A stretch of 64,000 bases of DNA from Microbacterium sp. CGR2 (GTDB taxonomy: Bacteria; Actinomycetota; Actinomycetes; Actinomycetales; Microbacteriaceae). Every line of letters starts with the position of its first letter. Position 1 is the first letter of the stretch. The notes below the pieces were generated by a model. It ran no database searches. It was not told the DNA's origin and saw only the letters and a program-made list of their open reading frames with translations. Both the position numbers and the translations under genes were made by a program. This document shows positions 28,261 through 37,073 of the stretch, in pieces. The stretch lies in assembly GCF_003626735.1 (NCBI RefSeq), contig NZ_RBHX01000001.1, forward strand, positions 1,984,001 through 2,048,000. Reading direction: 5' to 3'.

Positions 28261-29124
28261 GTGCTCTACACCGGTAAATCCATCCTCGATGTCGCCAATG
28301 CGAACAACTTCGCGATCCCGGCGTTCAACATCAGCGACTGGGCGATGTTCAACGGCATCATGGACATCAGCGAGGAGAAGGCCGCCCCGGTCATCATCGC
28401 CATCCACCCCGACGAGGTGTCCCACATCACAACCGACCTGATTCCGGCGATGCGCTCGCGCGCGCACCGCTCGAGCGTGCCGGTCGCGATCCATTGGGAT
28501 CACGGCGGCACGTACGAGCAGATCATCGCAGCGATCCACGCGGGGTTCACCTCGGTCATGATCGACGCCTCACTGCTGCCGTTCGAGGAGAACGTCGCGC
28601 TCACGCGCAAGGTCGTCGAGGCGGCACACGCGGTGGGCGTGCAGGTCGAAGGTGAGCTCGGCACGATCGGAGCCAACGACAGCTACGGCGAGTCCGGTGC
28701 GGCAGAGATCATCTACACGAACCCGGCTGATGCGGTGCGGTTCGTGAAGGAGACGGGCGTCGACAGTCTGGCGATCGCGATCGGCACCTCGCACGGGCTG
28801 TACCCCACCGAGAAGAACCCTGAGCTGCGCCACGACCTCCTCGAGGAGATCAAGGCCGCCGTCGGCATCCCGCTGGTGCTGCACGGGGGGTCATCCAACC
28901 CTGATTCGGAGTTGCGCCGGGCCGTCGAATTGGGCGTGAACAAGATCAACATCTCCAGCGACATCAAAGTGTCGTACCACAACCGCATGCGGGAGATCCT
29001 CGGAACGGATCAGCGCCTGCGTGAGCCGAATGCGATCCAACCCGAGCCGATCGCGGCGATGAAGGTGACCGCGGCTGAGAAGATCGACCTGTTCGGTGCA
29101 GACGGCAAAGCCGGGTTGTACTGA
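28261..29124 (+). CDS. Class II ketose-bisphosphate aldolase
   Basis: A 287-residue zinc-dependent aldolase of the FbaA/GatY/KbaY type that splits a ketose 1,6-bisphosphate into dihydroxyacetone phosphate and an aldehyde phosphate. It has HWDHGG (catalytic D80, zinc ligand H81), EGELGTIG, GTSHGLYP (zinc histidine) and LHGGSS (zinc histidine, phosphate loop). GTG start at 28261 follows AGGAGA. The length and lack of glycolytic-type insertions favour a dedicated sugar-catabolism aldolase (tagatose- or fructose-bisphosphate) over the housekeeping one. It sits between the importer and a sugar kinase, so its substrate is presumably made by that kinase. Confidence 0.9.
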   Translation: MLYTGKSILDVANANNFAIPAFNISDWAMFNGIMDISEEKAAPVIIAIHPDEVSHITTDLIPAMRSRAHRSSVPVAIHWDHGGTYEQIIAAIHAGFTSVMIDASLLPFEENVALTRKVVEAAHAVGVQVEGELGTIGANDSYGESGAAEIIYTNPADAVRFVKETGVDSLAIAIGTSHGLYPTEKNPELRHDLLEEIKAAVGIPLVLHGGSSNPDSELRRAVELGVNKINISSDIKVSYHNRMREILGTDQRLREPNAIQPEPIAAMKVTAAEKIDLFGADGKAGLY

Positions 29125-29155
29125 GCGGTGGCGGGGGAAAGTGGGGCGATCGGAC

Positions 29156-30364
29156 ATGATCGGCGACGTGGACGGTCAGCTGGTGCTCGGGCTCGGCGGA
29201 ACCGTCGACTACGAGTTGCGGTGGGACTCGGCCGTGCTCGAACGGCTCGCCCAGCGGCACCGCGTGCGGCAGGACGAGCTGACGGTGACCGCGACGATCA
29301 TCGACGAGCGCTCGCTTCTCCTCACGGTTCTCGCGTTCATGGCGAGCGGCTCCGGTGGTGAACGGTTCGTCGCGTCGTCCGACGTGGTCGAGCGCTTCGC
29401 CGCACACTTCGCGTACGACGTGACCCTCGGCGGCACCGGCGTGCGGGCAGGGCTGGTGCTCGATGCCCTCGGCATCGCCAGCGTGCAGCATCTGGTGAGC
29501 ATCGACGACAACGTGCGACGGTTGCTCCCGGACGGCATCACGATCGTGTCGTCCGCCGAGACCGACAGCCTGGACCCGCACCTGATCGTGCAGTATCCGA
29601 CTGGGGCGCGCGTCGGGCTGGTCGACGGCGAGGTAGTCTCGCCCGGCGCCAACCGGCTCATCTTCGCCAACGATCCTCCGAATCGTTCGATGGCGATCGC
29701 AGCAGACCTCGCGGAGGAGCTCGAGCGGGCTTCGGCGTTCCTCATCTCGGGTTTCAACACGATGCAGGATCACGATCTGCTCACGCAACGGCTCGACGAG
29801 CTGCGTGCAGCGATGCGGCGCCTTCCTCCCGGTGCACTCGTGTACTACGAGGATGCCGGTTTCTACACGCGCGCCTTCGCAGACACGGTGCGGAGCCGAC
29901 TGCTGCCCTCCATCGACGTCTACGGCATGAACGAGGATGAGCTGCAGGAGTACCTCGGCCGCACGGTCGACCTGCTCGATCCGCTGGCTGTGGCGAGCGC
30001 GCTCGGTGAGGTCCGCACGATCATCCCGGTTCCCGCCCTGGTGGTGCACACGCGGTACTGGGCGCTCGCGACCGGACCTGATGCGGCCCGGCACCGCCCG
30101 GCGCTGGAAAGCGCGGTACGCGTGGCAGCGACGCGTTATCGCTGCGGCGACGGCTTCACCGCAGCGGACGCCCAAGAGACCGCGTCGATGCGTCGGCACG
30201 ACGGGGGAGTGGCCCTGGTGCGTTCGATCGAAGAGATGATCCCGGATGCCGTGGGCGTCGCCGCTTTCGCGCTCGACGTGGAGACGCCCACGACGGTCGG
30301 CCTCGGCGACACGTTCGTCGGTGGCTTCCTCGCCGTCCTCCTCCAGCCGAGGGCGCAGGCATGA
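29156..30364 (+). CDS. Sugar kinase of the ADP-dependent phosphofructokinase/glucokinase family
   Basis: A 402-residue ribokinase-fold protein. The C-terminal PTTVGLGDTFVGGF carries the anion-hole and catalytic aspartate in the GLGD form typical of the ADP-dependent glucokinase/phosphofructokinase family (archaeal glycolysis), rather than the GAGD of PfkB kinases. DVYGMNEDELQEYLG also matches the family's conserved segment before the nucleotide site. It presumably phosphorylates the imported sugar or its monophosphate to feed the adjacent aldolase. Whether ADP or ATP is the donor cannot be read from sequence. ATG 29156 was used; GTG 29141 with a purine-rich GGGGGAAA upstream is an equally plausible start. 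The stop overlaps the next gene by 4 bp. Confidence 0.78.
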   Translation: MIGDVDGQLVLGLGGTVDYELRWDSAVLERLAQRHRVRQDELTVTATIIDERSLLLTVLAFMASGSGGERFVASSDVVERFAAHFAYDVTLGGTGVRAGLVLDALGIASVQHLVSIDDNVRRLLPDGITIVSSAETDSLDPHLIVQYPTGARVGLVDGEVVSPGANRLIFANDPPNRSMAIAADLAEELERASAFLISGFNTMQDHDLLTQRLDELRAAMRRLPPGALVYYEDAGFYTRAFADTVRSRLLPSIDVYGMNEDELQEYLGRTVDLLDPLAVASALGEVRTIIPVPALVVHTRYWALATGPDAARHRPALESAVRVAATRYRCGDGFTAADAQETASMRRHDGGVALVRSIEEMIPDAVGVAAFALDVETPTTVGLGDTFVGGFLAVLLQPRAQA

Positions 30365-31335
30365 ACCCGATCGTCCTGCCGGCCAACCGCCCGCCGGAGC
30401 GTTTCTACCGTGGTGGTGCCCGCATCTCCGCGTTCCGCGGCGAAGCCCACGCGGCACCGCGGGAGCCGGAGGACTGGGTCGGCTCCACCACGACGATCCG
30501 CGGTGAGGAGCGTCTCGGCCTGACGTTGCTTCCCGATGGGCGGTTTCTCCGCGACGCGATGGCCGCGGACCCGGTGGCCTGGCTCGGCAGCGCCCACGTG
30601 CAGCGGTGGGGCGCGGACGCCCGCCTGCTGGTGAAGCTCCTCGATGCCGGACAGCGGCTGCCCGTGCACGCTCATCCGCATGATGACTTCGCCGCCTCGC
30701 ACCTCGGACGCGCGCACGGCAAAGCCGAAGCCTGGTACATCCTCGAGGGCGGTGTCGTCCATGTCGGACTCCGCGAAGACGTGTCGACGCTGACACTCGC
30801 CGACCTCGTCTTCCGTCAGGACGTCGAGGGGCTCCTGGGCCTCTTGCACACTATCGAGGTCAAGCCGGGCGACGTCGTGTGGGTCCCGCCGGGGGAACTG
30901 CACGCGATCGGCGACGGGGTCCTGCTGGTCGAACTCCAGCAACCCGAAGATCTGTCGATCCTCCTCGAGTGGGCGGGATTCGAGATCGACGGTCCGGGCG
31001 AGGGGCATCTCGGGCTCGGCTTCGATGTCGCACTCACGGCGGTGACCACGACCGGTCGTCCTTCCGCAGAGATGGGCGGGCTCGTGCAGGCGGCGCCACC
31101 GTCAGGGTCTGTCTTCCCTCACGCGGCTGACGAGTACTTCCGCCTGGAGCGGCTTCCCCTGCGCGGCACGGAGGTGCTGCACCCCGGATTCGCGATCGTG
31201 ATCGTGATCGACGGGGTGGTCGAAGTGGCAGGCCAGCCCGTAGCCACGGGAGCGACAGTGCTCGTCCCCGCCGCAGCGCGCCATGAGGTCAGCGGCCACG
31301 GAGAGCTGCTGATCGCGCGCCCGCCGACGCCATGA
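30361..31335 (+). CDS. Type I mannose-6-phosphate isomerase-like protein
   Basis: A 324-residue cupin of the ManA class. Zinc-site motifs are VHAHPHDDFA, KAEAWYILEG and ELHAIGDG, all in the expected order, followed by a second cupin-like half. Such enzymes interconvert aldose and ketose 6-phosphates. Compared with ManA (about 390 residues) it is shorter, missing most of the helical insert. The ATG overlaps the kinase stop by 4 bp. With the kinase and aldolase it gives isomerase, kinase and aldolase, a complete path from an aldose phosphate to triose phosphates. The sugar it handles is unknown. Confidence 0.82.
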   Translation: MNPIVLPANRPPERFYRGGARISAFRGEAHAAPREPEDWVGSTTTIRGEERLGLTLLPDGRFLRDAMAADPVAWLGSAHVQRWGADARLLVKLLDAGQRLPVHAHPHDDFAASHLGRAHGKAEAWYILEGGVVHVGLREDVSTLTLADLVFRQDVEGLLGLLHTIEVKPGDVVWVPPGELHAIGDGVLLVELQQPEDLSILLEWAGFEIDGPGEGHLGLGFDVALTAVTTTGRPSAEMGGLVQAAPPSGSVFPHAADEYFRLERLPLRGTEVLHPGFAIVIVIDGVVEVAGQPVATGATVLVPAAARHEVSGHGELLIARPPTP

Positions 31336-31377
31336 GGACCGGTCGGTTCCGGCGGATGCGGCACCGGACGCGCCGTC

Positions 31378-31383
31378 TAGACT
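31378..31383 (+). promoter_or_regulatory. -10 element of a probable leaderless promoter (DUF3817-guaA operon)
   Basis: TAGACT ends 7 nt before the ATG at 31390. No Shine-Dalgarno precedes the ATG. Confidence 0.55.
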
Positions 31384-31389
31384 GGGTGC

Positions 31390-31878
31390 ATGCCCGAACC
31401 GAAAGTCGCCAGCTTTCCGGCGATCCGCGGTGCGCTGAAGTTCTACCAGATCGCTTCGATCATCACCGGAGTCATGCTGCTCCTGCTGGTCGCCGAGATG
31501 GTGCTGAAGTACACGCCGATCCGCCTCGAACTCTTCGCCGGAGGGTCCGGTGGGCCGCTGTGGTTCGCGCCGGTCGTCGAAGGGCCGGAGGGGCTCGAGT
31601 CGACGGGTGACGGCGCCAACCTGTCGCTGTTCATCCTCGTCGCCCACGGCTGGTTCTACGTCGTGTATCTTTTCGCATGCTTCCGCGTGTGGAGCCTGAT
31701 GCGCTGGCCGTTCCTGCGCTTCATCCTGCTCGCGCTCGGCGGAGTCATCCCGCTGCTGTCGTTCTTCATGGAGGCCATCGTCGCTCGCGACGTGAAGGCC
31801 TACCTCGCCACCAGGGAGGCAGCAGATGCCTCCGCGACGACCCCAGGGACCCCGGTCTCCAAGGAAGGTGCCCGTTGA
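31390..31878 (+). CDS. DUF3817 integral membrane protein
   Basis: A 162-residue membrane protein with three to four helices (about 18-40, 77-97, 103-125) and a central loop between the first two. It matches DUF3817 (family with no assigned function) by the [14 protein letters not shown] and [18 protein letters not shown] segments. It is the first gene of an operon with guaA, whose TTG start overlaps its stop by 4 bp. The association with guaA is frequent in related actinobacteria as far as I know; no biochemical link is established. Confidence 0.85.
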   Translation: MPEPKVASFPAIRGALKFYQIASIITGVMLLLLVAEMVLKYTPIRLELFAGGSGGPLWFAPVVEGPEGLESTGDGANLSLFILVAHGWFYVVYLFACFRVWSLMRWPFLRFILLALGGVIPLLSFFMEAIVARDVKAYLATREAADASATTPGTPVSKEGAR

Positions 31879-33461
31879 CTGACCAGTCCGAGACCCAGCA
31901 GCGTCCGGCGCTCGTGGTCGATTTCGGCGCGCAGTACGCGCAGCTGATCGCCCGACGCGTCCGAGAAGCAGGCGTGTACAGCGAGATCGTGCCCCACACC
32001 GCCACCGCAGAAGAGATCGCGGCCAAGAACCCCGTGGCCATCATCCTCTCCGGCGGTCCCTCATCGGTCTATGAAGAAGGCGCTCCGCGCCTCGACCCGG
32101 CGGTTTTCGAGCTCGGCGTGCCGACACTCGGCATCTGCTACGGCTTCCAGTACATGGCGCAGACGCTCGGCGGCGAGGTCGCGCACACCGGCCTGCGTGA
32201 GTACGGTGCGACGGATGCCGTCATCTCCGGTGACGGCGGCGTCCTGCTCGGCGGGCAGCCGGCCGCGCAGAACGTGTGGATGAGCCACGGCGATCAGGTC
32301 GCCAAGGCTCCCGACGGGTTCGAGGTGCTCGCCACCACCGACGCCACCAAGGTCGCGGCCTTCGCGAACGAGGAGCGGGGCTTCTACGGTGTGCAGTGGC
32401 ACCCCGAGGTGAAGCACTCCGACCACGGCCAGCGGGTCCTGGAGAACTTCCTGCACAAGGGTGCACGCCTGGCATCCGACTGGAACAGCGACAATGTGAT
32501 CGCCGAGCAGATCGAGCGCATCCGGGAGCAGGTGGGTGACGCCCGTGTCATCTCGGCACTGTCCGGTGGCGTCGACTCCGCGGTGTCGACCGCGCTGGTG
32601 CACAAGGCGATCGGAGACCAGCTGACCGCGGTCTTCGTCGATCACGGCCTTCTCCGCAAGGGCGAGCGTGAACAGGTCGAGAAGGACTACGTCGAATCGA
32701 CGGGGGTCCGTCTGATCACGGTCGACGCCGCCGAGACGTTCCTCGGTCACCTCCGGGGCGTCACCGACCCCGAGGAGAAGCGCAAGATCATCGGCCGCGA
32801 GTTCATCCGGGCGTTCGAGAAGGTCCAGCTCGATCTGGTCGCCGAGGCCAAGGCGTCGGGTGGCGCTCCGGTGAAGTTCCTCGTGCAGGGCACGCTGTAT
32901 CCCGACGTCGTCGAGTCGGGTGGCGGTGCCGGCACAGCGAACATCAAGTCGCACCACAACGTCGGCGGACTCCCCGATGACCTCGACTTCGAGTTGATCG
33001 AGCCGCTGCGCGCACTGTTCAAGGATGAGGTTCGCGCCATCGGACGCGAGCTCGGCATCCCCGAGGCGATCGTCGGGCGTCAGCCCTTCCCCGGCCCCGG
33101 CCTCGGCATCCGCATCATCGGCGAGGTGACGGCCGACCGACTCGAGATCCTTCGCGAGGCCGATGCCATCGCGCGGGAAGAGCTCACCAAGGCCGGGCTC
33201 GACCAGGAGATCTGGCAGTGCCCTGTCGTGCTCCTCGCCGATGTTCGCTCCGTGGGTGTGCAGGGCGACGGCCGTACGTACGGCCACCCGATCGTGCTGC
33301 GTCCGGTCTCCAGCGAAGACGCGATGACGGCGGACTGGACCCGCCTGCCGTACGACGTGCTGTCGAAGATCTCGAACCGCATCACCAACGGCGTCCGTGA
33401 CGTGAACCGCGTCGTTCTCGACGTGACCTCGAAGCCGCCGGGAACGATCGAGTGGGAGTAG
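31875..33461 (+). CDS. guaA: GMP synthase (glutamine-hydrolysing)
   Basis: Converts XMP, ATP and glutamine to GMP, the step after guaB. The 528-residue protein has a class I glutaminase domain (about 12-200; catalytic cysteine in ICYGFQYM, histidine and glutamate in QWHPEVKHS), an ATP pyrophosphatase domain (about 210-405; SGGVDS P-loop) and the C-terminal dimerisation domain with [12 protein letters not shown] and the final KPPGTIEWE. The start is TTG at 31875, with AAGGAAGG about 6 nt upstream, overlapping the DUF3817 stop by 4 bp. Its end overlaps the glycosyltransferase gene by 10 bp. Confidence 0.96.
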   Translation: MTDQSETQQRPALVVDFGAQYAQLIARRVREAGVYSEIVPHTATAEEIAAKNPVAIILSGGPSSVYEEGAPRLDPAVFELGVPTLGICYGFQYMAQTLGGEVAHTGLREYGATDAVISGDGGVLLGGQPAAQNVWMSHGDQVAKAPDGFEVLATTDATKVAAFANEERGFYGVQWHPEVKHSDHGQRVLENFLHKGARLASDWNSDNVIAEQIERIREQVGDARVISALSGGVDSAVSTALVHKAIGDQLTAVFVDHGLLRKGEREQVEKDYVESTGVRLITVDAAETFLGHLRGVTDPEEKRKIIGREFIRAFEKVQLDLVAEAKASGGAPVKFLVQGTLYPDVVESGGGAGTANIKSHHNVGGLPDDLDFELIEPLRALFKDEVRAIGRELGIPEAIVGRQPFPGPGLGIRIIGEVTADRLEILREADAIAREELTKAGLDQEIWQCPVVLLADVRSVGVQGDGRTYGHPIVLRPVSSEDAMTADWTRLPYDVLSKISNRITNGVRDVNRVVLDVTSKPPGTIEWE

Positions 33462-34843
33462 AAGGCGCTGCGGCACAGGTTCTCCCTGATGCCGAGTACC
33501 TGGTGCTGTCCAGTCGACTGATCCCGGGTCTGGACGGCGGCTACACGATCGCGACGCTCGCGCGCGCCCGCCAGCTCGCCGGCGCAGGTGTCGCCGGGGG
33601 TGCGGGTCCGCAGTTGTTGACCTTCGATCCGGGGACGGCGAACGCTCACGCGGAGCACCGGCAGAAGTTCGCCGAACGGGGCATGCTCACCGAACCCTCC
33701 CGCATGCGCAACCTGTTCGACGAGGCTGTCGCCCCCCGTGGGGGTGGCGCCGACTGGTTGATCGCGGCGGCGGATGCTGCAGCGACCCGTGATCCCGACG
33801 TCGAATACCGCGTGCTCGCCGATGTCGACGGGCGTCCGTTCGCGGCTCTGCCGGTGATCGCCGGCGATCCCGACTGGCACCTCACGGAGGAACCGGTCCT
33901 GGTCTACGACGCGGCGGGCGAGGTCGTCGGCGGGGTGCGCGGATTCCGCGGCCTCTACCGGGCATGGTTGGGCCAGGTGACCGCCGGATACGACGACCGC
34001 ACGATCATCGTGATCTGCGAGTCCCGTCAGCTCGGCGAGCTCATCGCCGACTGGGACGACCCGCGTGTGCGCATCGTTCACACCATCCACACGATCCATC
34101 TCGAGGCGCCCTACACCGCCGATGCGCCGACGAGCCCGTTCTGGACCCGATGGCTGGCGCTCGCGGACCGGTTCGACGCCGTGATCTGGCCGACGGCGAC
34201 GCAGCGCGACGATGTCGCCGCTCGCTTCGAATCCTCCGCGGTGCACACCGTCGTCCCGAACCCGATCGCACCGGTCGTTCCCCGAAGCGACCTTCGGGAG
34301 CCCGGGCTGGTCGTCGTGCTCGGACGCCTCGCCGCCGGTAAACGTGTCGATCAGGCGATCCGGGCGTTCCTCACCGCTGACGTCCCGGGGACTCGGCTCG
34401 AGATCTGGGGCGGCGGGCCGGAGCAGGAGCGGCTCGCGAAGCTGATCGAGGATCTCGGTGCGGGTGATCGCATCGACCTGGCCGGTTACACCGACGACCC
34501 CGGACGAGTGCTCGACCGAGCATCCGTCGTCATGACCGCCACCGCATTCGAGGGGCAGCCCCTCTCTATCGTCGAGGCGATGCTTCACGGCGCGCCCGTC
34601 GTCTCGTACGACGTCCGCTACGGCATCCGCGATGTCCTCGGTGCCGGCGGGGGAGTCCTGGTGCCCGACGGCGACGTCGATGCGCTCGCCGCCACGCTCC
34701 GCCGCGTGCTCGAAGACCCCGCCCTGCTCGCGCGGCTGAGTGCCGAGGCCCCGCAGGTCGCGGCCGCCTGGAGCCCGGAGAAGTCGCTCGCCGCGCTCAC
34801 CGCCGTACTCGCGGATGCTGCGGCTCGCCCCTCCCGCCGCTGA
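33452..34843 (+). CDS. GT4-type glycosyltransferase
   Basis: A 463-residue GT-B fold glycosyltransferase. The C-terminal donor domain includes [20 protein letters not shown], an [11 protein letters not shown] strand-helix, [10 protein letters not shown] and the EX7E-type stretch [20 protein letters not shown]. The N-terminal acceptor domain has the [12 protein letters not shown] segment seen in poly(glycerol-phosphate) glucosyltransferase-like proteins, so decoration of wall teichoic acid-type polymers is one option. No membrane segment is seen. Start GTG 33452 overlaps guaA by 10 bp; a later start near 33500 would also keep the domain. Placement behind guaA is probably only transcriptional linkage. 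Confidence 0.8.
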   Translation: MGVEGAAAQVLPDAEYLVLSSRLIPGLDGGYTIATLARARQLAGAGVAGGAGPQLLTFDPGTANAHAEHRQKFAERGMLTEPSRMRNLFDEAVAPRGGGADWLIAAADAAATRDPDVEYRVLADVDGRPFAALPVIAGDPDWHLTEEPVLVYDAAGEVVGGVRGFRGLYRAWLGQVTAGYDDRTIIVICESRQLGELIADWDDPRVRIVHTIHTIHLEAPYTADAPTSPFWTRWLALADRFDAVIWPTATQRDDVAARFESSAVHTVVPNPIAPVVPRSDLREPGLVVVLGRLAAGKRVDQAIRAFLTADVPGTRLEIWGGGPEQERLAKLIEDLGAGDRIDLAGYTDDPGRVLDRASVVMTATAFEGQPLSIVEAMLHGAPVVSYDVRYGIRDVLGAGGGVLVPDGDVDALAATLRRVLEDPALLARLSAEAPQVAAAWSPEKSLAALTAVLADAAARPSRR

Positions 34844-34862
34844 CTTCCGCGGGGCCGGTTCC

Positions 34863-34934
34863 GGTCGCTGCATCCGTTCGGGTCGCAGCATTCGTTCTGG
34901 TCGCTGCATCCGTTCTGGTCGCAGCATTCGTTCT
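34863..34934. repeat. 18-bp tandem repeat, four units
   Basis: Four consecutive 18-bp units of the form GGTCGCWGCATYCGTTCK (34863-34880, 34881-34898, 34899-34916, 34917-34934); units 2 and 4 are identical. The next bases, GGTCGCAG, begin the 58-bp palindromic unit, so the array seems to have grown from its left arm. The unit is a multiple of 3 and stays open in several frames, but no start or ribosome binding site supports translation. Confidence 0.85.
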
Positions 34935-35071
34935 GGTCGCAGTTTGTGCCGCCTCGTCGTCGGCAGACCGGCAGGAACTGCGACCGGCGCGGAACGTCCG
35001 GGAGGCAAGCAAGGTTCTGGTCGCAGTTTGTGCCGCCTCCTCGTCGGCAGACCGGCAGGAACTGCGACCGG
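34930..35071. repeat. Two copies of a 58-bp palindromic intergenic element
   Basis: Copies at 34930-34987 and 35014-35071 differ at a single base. Each has 10-bp perfectly inverted ends (GGTCGCAGTT at 34935-34944 and 35019-35028; AACTGCGACC at 34976-34985 and 35060-35069) and an inner TGCCG/CGGCA pair, so each folds into a long hairpin. This is the build of a REP/BIME-like or small non-autonomous element. No transposase is near. Confidence 0.85.
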
Positions 35072-35186
35072 GGGATGAACGGAGCCGGGAGGCCGGCCGA
35101 AACTGCGACGGGAACGCGCGAAAGACACCAGGCGGGGGAGACCAGCCGACGGCGAGGGAACCAGTTCTGAAAAGAATCCCGCGGGA

Positions 35187-35213
35187 TGTCGATCCGGGGG
35201 ATTCCCGTTCGAC
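35187..35213 (+). promoter_or_regulatory. Probable ECF42-type promoter of the YciI-sigma operon
   Basis: TGTCGA (35187-35192) and CGAC (35210-35213) are separated by 17 bp and lie about 48 bp before the YciI ATG. From memory, ECF42 sigma factors recognise TGTCGA in the -35 and CGA/TC in the -10 region, which fits the sigma factor encoded by this operon and implies autoregulation. Confidence 0.6.
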
Positions 35214-35260
35214 GTCTGAAGTGAGAGGGTCGAAACACGGCCCCGAACAAGGAGAACATC

Positions 35261-35686
35261 ATGAAGTTCATGCTCATCATGCGCGCGACCGACGAGGCCG
35301 TGGAGATCTACGAGGAGACTCCGTTCGAGGAGATCATCGAGGCCATGGGTACCTACAACGAGTCGATGATGAAGGCCGGTGTGCTGCTGGCAGGCGAAGG
35401 ACTCACCGACGCTGCCGAAGGCTTCGTCGTCGACTTCAGTGCGGAGACTCCGCTCATCACCGACGGCCCCTACGGCGAGACGAAGGAGCTCTTCAACGGC
35501 TTCTGGATCATCGAGGTCTCCTCCCGGGAGGAAGCCGCCGAGTGGGCGAGCCGGGCACCTCTCGGCAAGGGGTCCTTCCTCGAGGTGCGGCGCGTCACCA
35601 GCGCTGAGGACTTCCCCGCCGACAACGAGTGGACCGAGAAGGAAGCCGGCTGGCGTGACGAGCAGGCTCAGCGCGCACAGCAGTGA
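35261..35686 (+). CDS. YciI/DGPF family protein
   Basis: A 141-residue protein of the YCII-related (DGPF) family. It contains the eponymous region as ITDGPYGETKELFNGFWIIEV, and the typical start MKFMLIMRATDEA. These ferredoxin-like-fold proteins are characteristically encoded next to ECF42 sigma factors, as here, where the sigma start overlaps the stop by 1 bp. The biochemical role is not established. AAGGAG lies 6 nt before the ATG. Confidence 0.9.
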   Translation: MKFMLIMRATDEAVEIYEETPFEEIIEAMGTYNESMMKAGVLLAGEGLTDAAEGFVVDFSAETPLITDGPYGETKELFNGFWIIEVSSREEAAEWASRAPLGKGSFLEVRRVTSAEDFPADNEWTEKEAGWRDEQAQRAQQ

Positions 35687-36996
35687 TGGACTCTGCTGAC
35701 GGTGACACGGCGCGCTCCGCTCCCGATCGCGGGGCCACCCCGGATCGGGCTTCTGCGGAGCGCGCCGTCGCCGCGGTGTGGCGCATCGAGTCCGCACGGA
35801 TCGTCGGCTCGCTCACGCGGATGGTCGGGGACTTCAGCCTCGCGGAAGACCTCGCTCAGGAGGCGCTGCTCGACGCCCTCCGACAATGGCCGGTCGACGG
35901 CGTGCCCCGGAACGCGGCGGCTTGGCTCACTGCGGTCGCGAAGCGGAAGGCTATCGACGGCTGGCGTCGGCGTGAGCGACTGGATGCGCGCGTCGCGCTC
36001 ATCGCTCACGATCTGGAGCGCGAGCAGGAGGAAACGGATGACGTGCTGTGGAATCCGGATGCCGTCGACGACGACGTCCTGCGTCTGATCTTCATCGCCT
36101 GCCACCCTGTGCTCTCCAAGGAAGCGCAGGTCGCGCTCACTCTGCGGGTGGTCGGCGGTCTCTCGAGTGAGGAGATCGCGCGAGCGTTCCTCGTGCCGAC
36201 GGCGACCGTGCAGCAGCGGATCGTCCGGGCGAAGAAGACTCTCGCCGCGGCCAACGCCCCCTTCGAAGTGCCGCCCCGAGAAGAGCATGCACAGCGTTTG
36301 GGGGCTGTTCTCGGCGTGCTCTATCTGATCTTCAACGAGGCGCACGCGGCCAGCAGCGGTCCAGACTGGATGCGACCTGAACTCAGCGACGAGGCCATCC
36401 GTCTCGGTCGGGTCCTCGCAGCGCTGCTGCCCCGCGAGCCCGACGTGCACGGTCTGCTCGCGCTGATGGAGCTGACCGCTGCCCGTTTCCCGGCACGTAC
36501 CGATGCCCGCGGAGAGCCGGTCCTGTTGGCCGATCAAGACCGACGGCGCTGGGACCGCGGTCGCATCGGGCGGGGACGTGCGGCGCTGGCCACCGCGGAC
36601 GCGCTGGTGCGAGGTCGTGGGGCGTGCAGTCTTCAGGCGGCGATCGCCGAATGTCACGCGGTCGCAGCATCCGTCGACGACACCGATTGGGATCGGATCG
36701 TGCTGCTGTACGAGGCGTTGGGCCGGATCTCACCCTCTCCGGTAGTCGAACTGAACCGTGCGGCGGCCGTCGCGATGGCAACAGGACCGGCCTCAGCGTT
36801 GCGCATCATCGACCAGCTCGTCGTCTCGGGGGCGCTGCGCGGCTACCACCTGCTACCGGCGACTCGAGGTGAGCTGTTGCTGCGTCTCGGGCGTGAGGAG
36901 GAAGCGCGGAGCGAGTTCGCGACGGCGGCCGGCCTCGCGGGCAACGATCGTGAGCGTGCGATCCTCGAGCGGAAGTCACAGGCGCACGAAAAATGA
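35686..36996 (+). CDS. ECF42-type RNA polymerase sigma factor
   Basis: A 436-residue extracytoplasmic function sigma factor, much longer than the usual ~190. Region 2 (about 20-90) has the helix RMVGDFSLAEDLAQEALLDAL reading through LVGD-type promoter-melting residues; region 4 (about 135-190) has LRVVGGLSSEEIARAF. A C-terminal extension of about 220 residues (DUF6596/TPR-like; ELNRAAAVAMATGPASALRI) is the mark of ECF42, replaces a dedicated anti-sigma factor and is thought to control activity. ATG 35686 overlaps the YciI stop by 1 bp; GTG 35683 is possible. No anti-sigma gene is adjacent. Confidence 0.9.
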   Translation: MDSADGDTARSAPDRGATPDRASAERAVAAVWRIESARIVGSLTRMVGDFSLAEDLAQEALLDALRQWPVDGVPRNAAAWLTAVAKRKAIDGWRRRERLDARVALIAHDLEREQEETDDVLWNPDAVDDDVLRLIFIACHPVLSKEAQVALTLRVVGGLSSEEIARAFLVPTATVQQRIVRAKKTLAAANAPFEVPPREEHAQRLGAVLGVLYLIFNEAHAASSGPDWMRPELSDEAIRLGRVLAALLPREPDVHGLLALMELTAARFPARTDARGEPVLLADQDRRRWDRGRIGRGRAALATADALVRGRGACSLQAAIAECHAVAASVDDTDWDRIVLLYEALGRISPSPVVELNRAAAVAMATGPASALRIIDQLVVSGALRGYHLLPATRGELLLRLGREEEARSEFATAAGLAGNDRERAILERKSQAHEK

Positions 36997-37039
36997 CCCG
37001 CCCCCTCTCACGCGCTTTCGCGGCAAGAGGGGGCGGGTC
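36995..37039. terminator. Bidirectional terminator between sigma factor and GlsB-like genes
   Basis: A perfect 14-bp G/C-rich stem (36995-37008 with 37026-37039) whose loop contains a further 4-bp CGCG stem. It starts inside the sigma factor stop codon and serves the convergent gene at 37074-37346 as well. Confidence 0.88.
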
Positions 37040-37073
37040 GAAGACGCGGTGAAGCGTCAGACGCGATGAAGCG

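Larger units (their letters stand above)
34844..35260. other. 417-bp gene-free, repeat-rich intergenic region
   Basis: Between the glycosyltransferase stop and the YciI start no frame has coding character. The left half is built of an 18-bp tandem array and two copies of a 58-bp palindromic unit, listed separately, followed by a fragment of the palindrome arm (AACTGCGAC at 35101-35109). The right end carries the ECF-type promoter and the YciI ribosome binding site. Confidence 0.75.

Noticed and set aside
34863..35071. Possible CRISPR array
   Set aside because: The 18-bp units are contiguous with no unique spacers, and the 58-bp copies occur only twice; no cas genes are near.
33080..35797. 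A 905-codon minus-strand frame running through guaA, the glycosyltransferase and the repeat region
   Set aside because: The tandem repeats happen to be open in this frame and give a repetitive RPERMQ-like peptide; no ribosome binding site or domain supports it.
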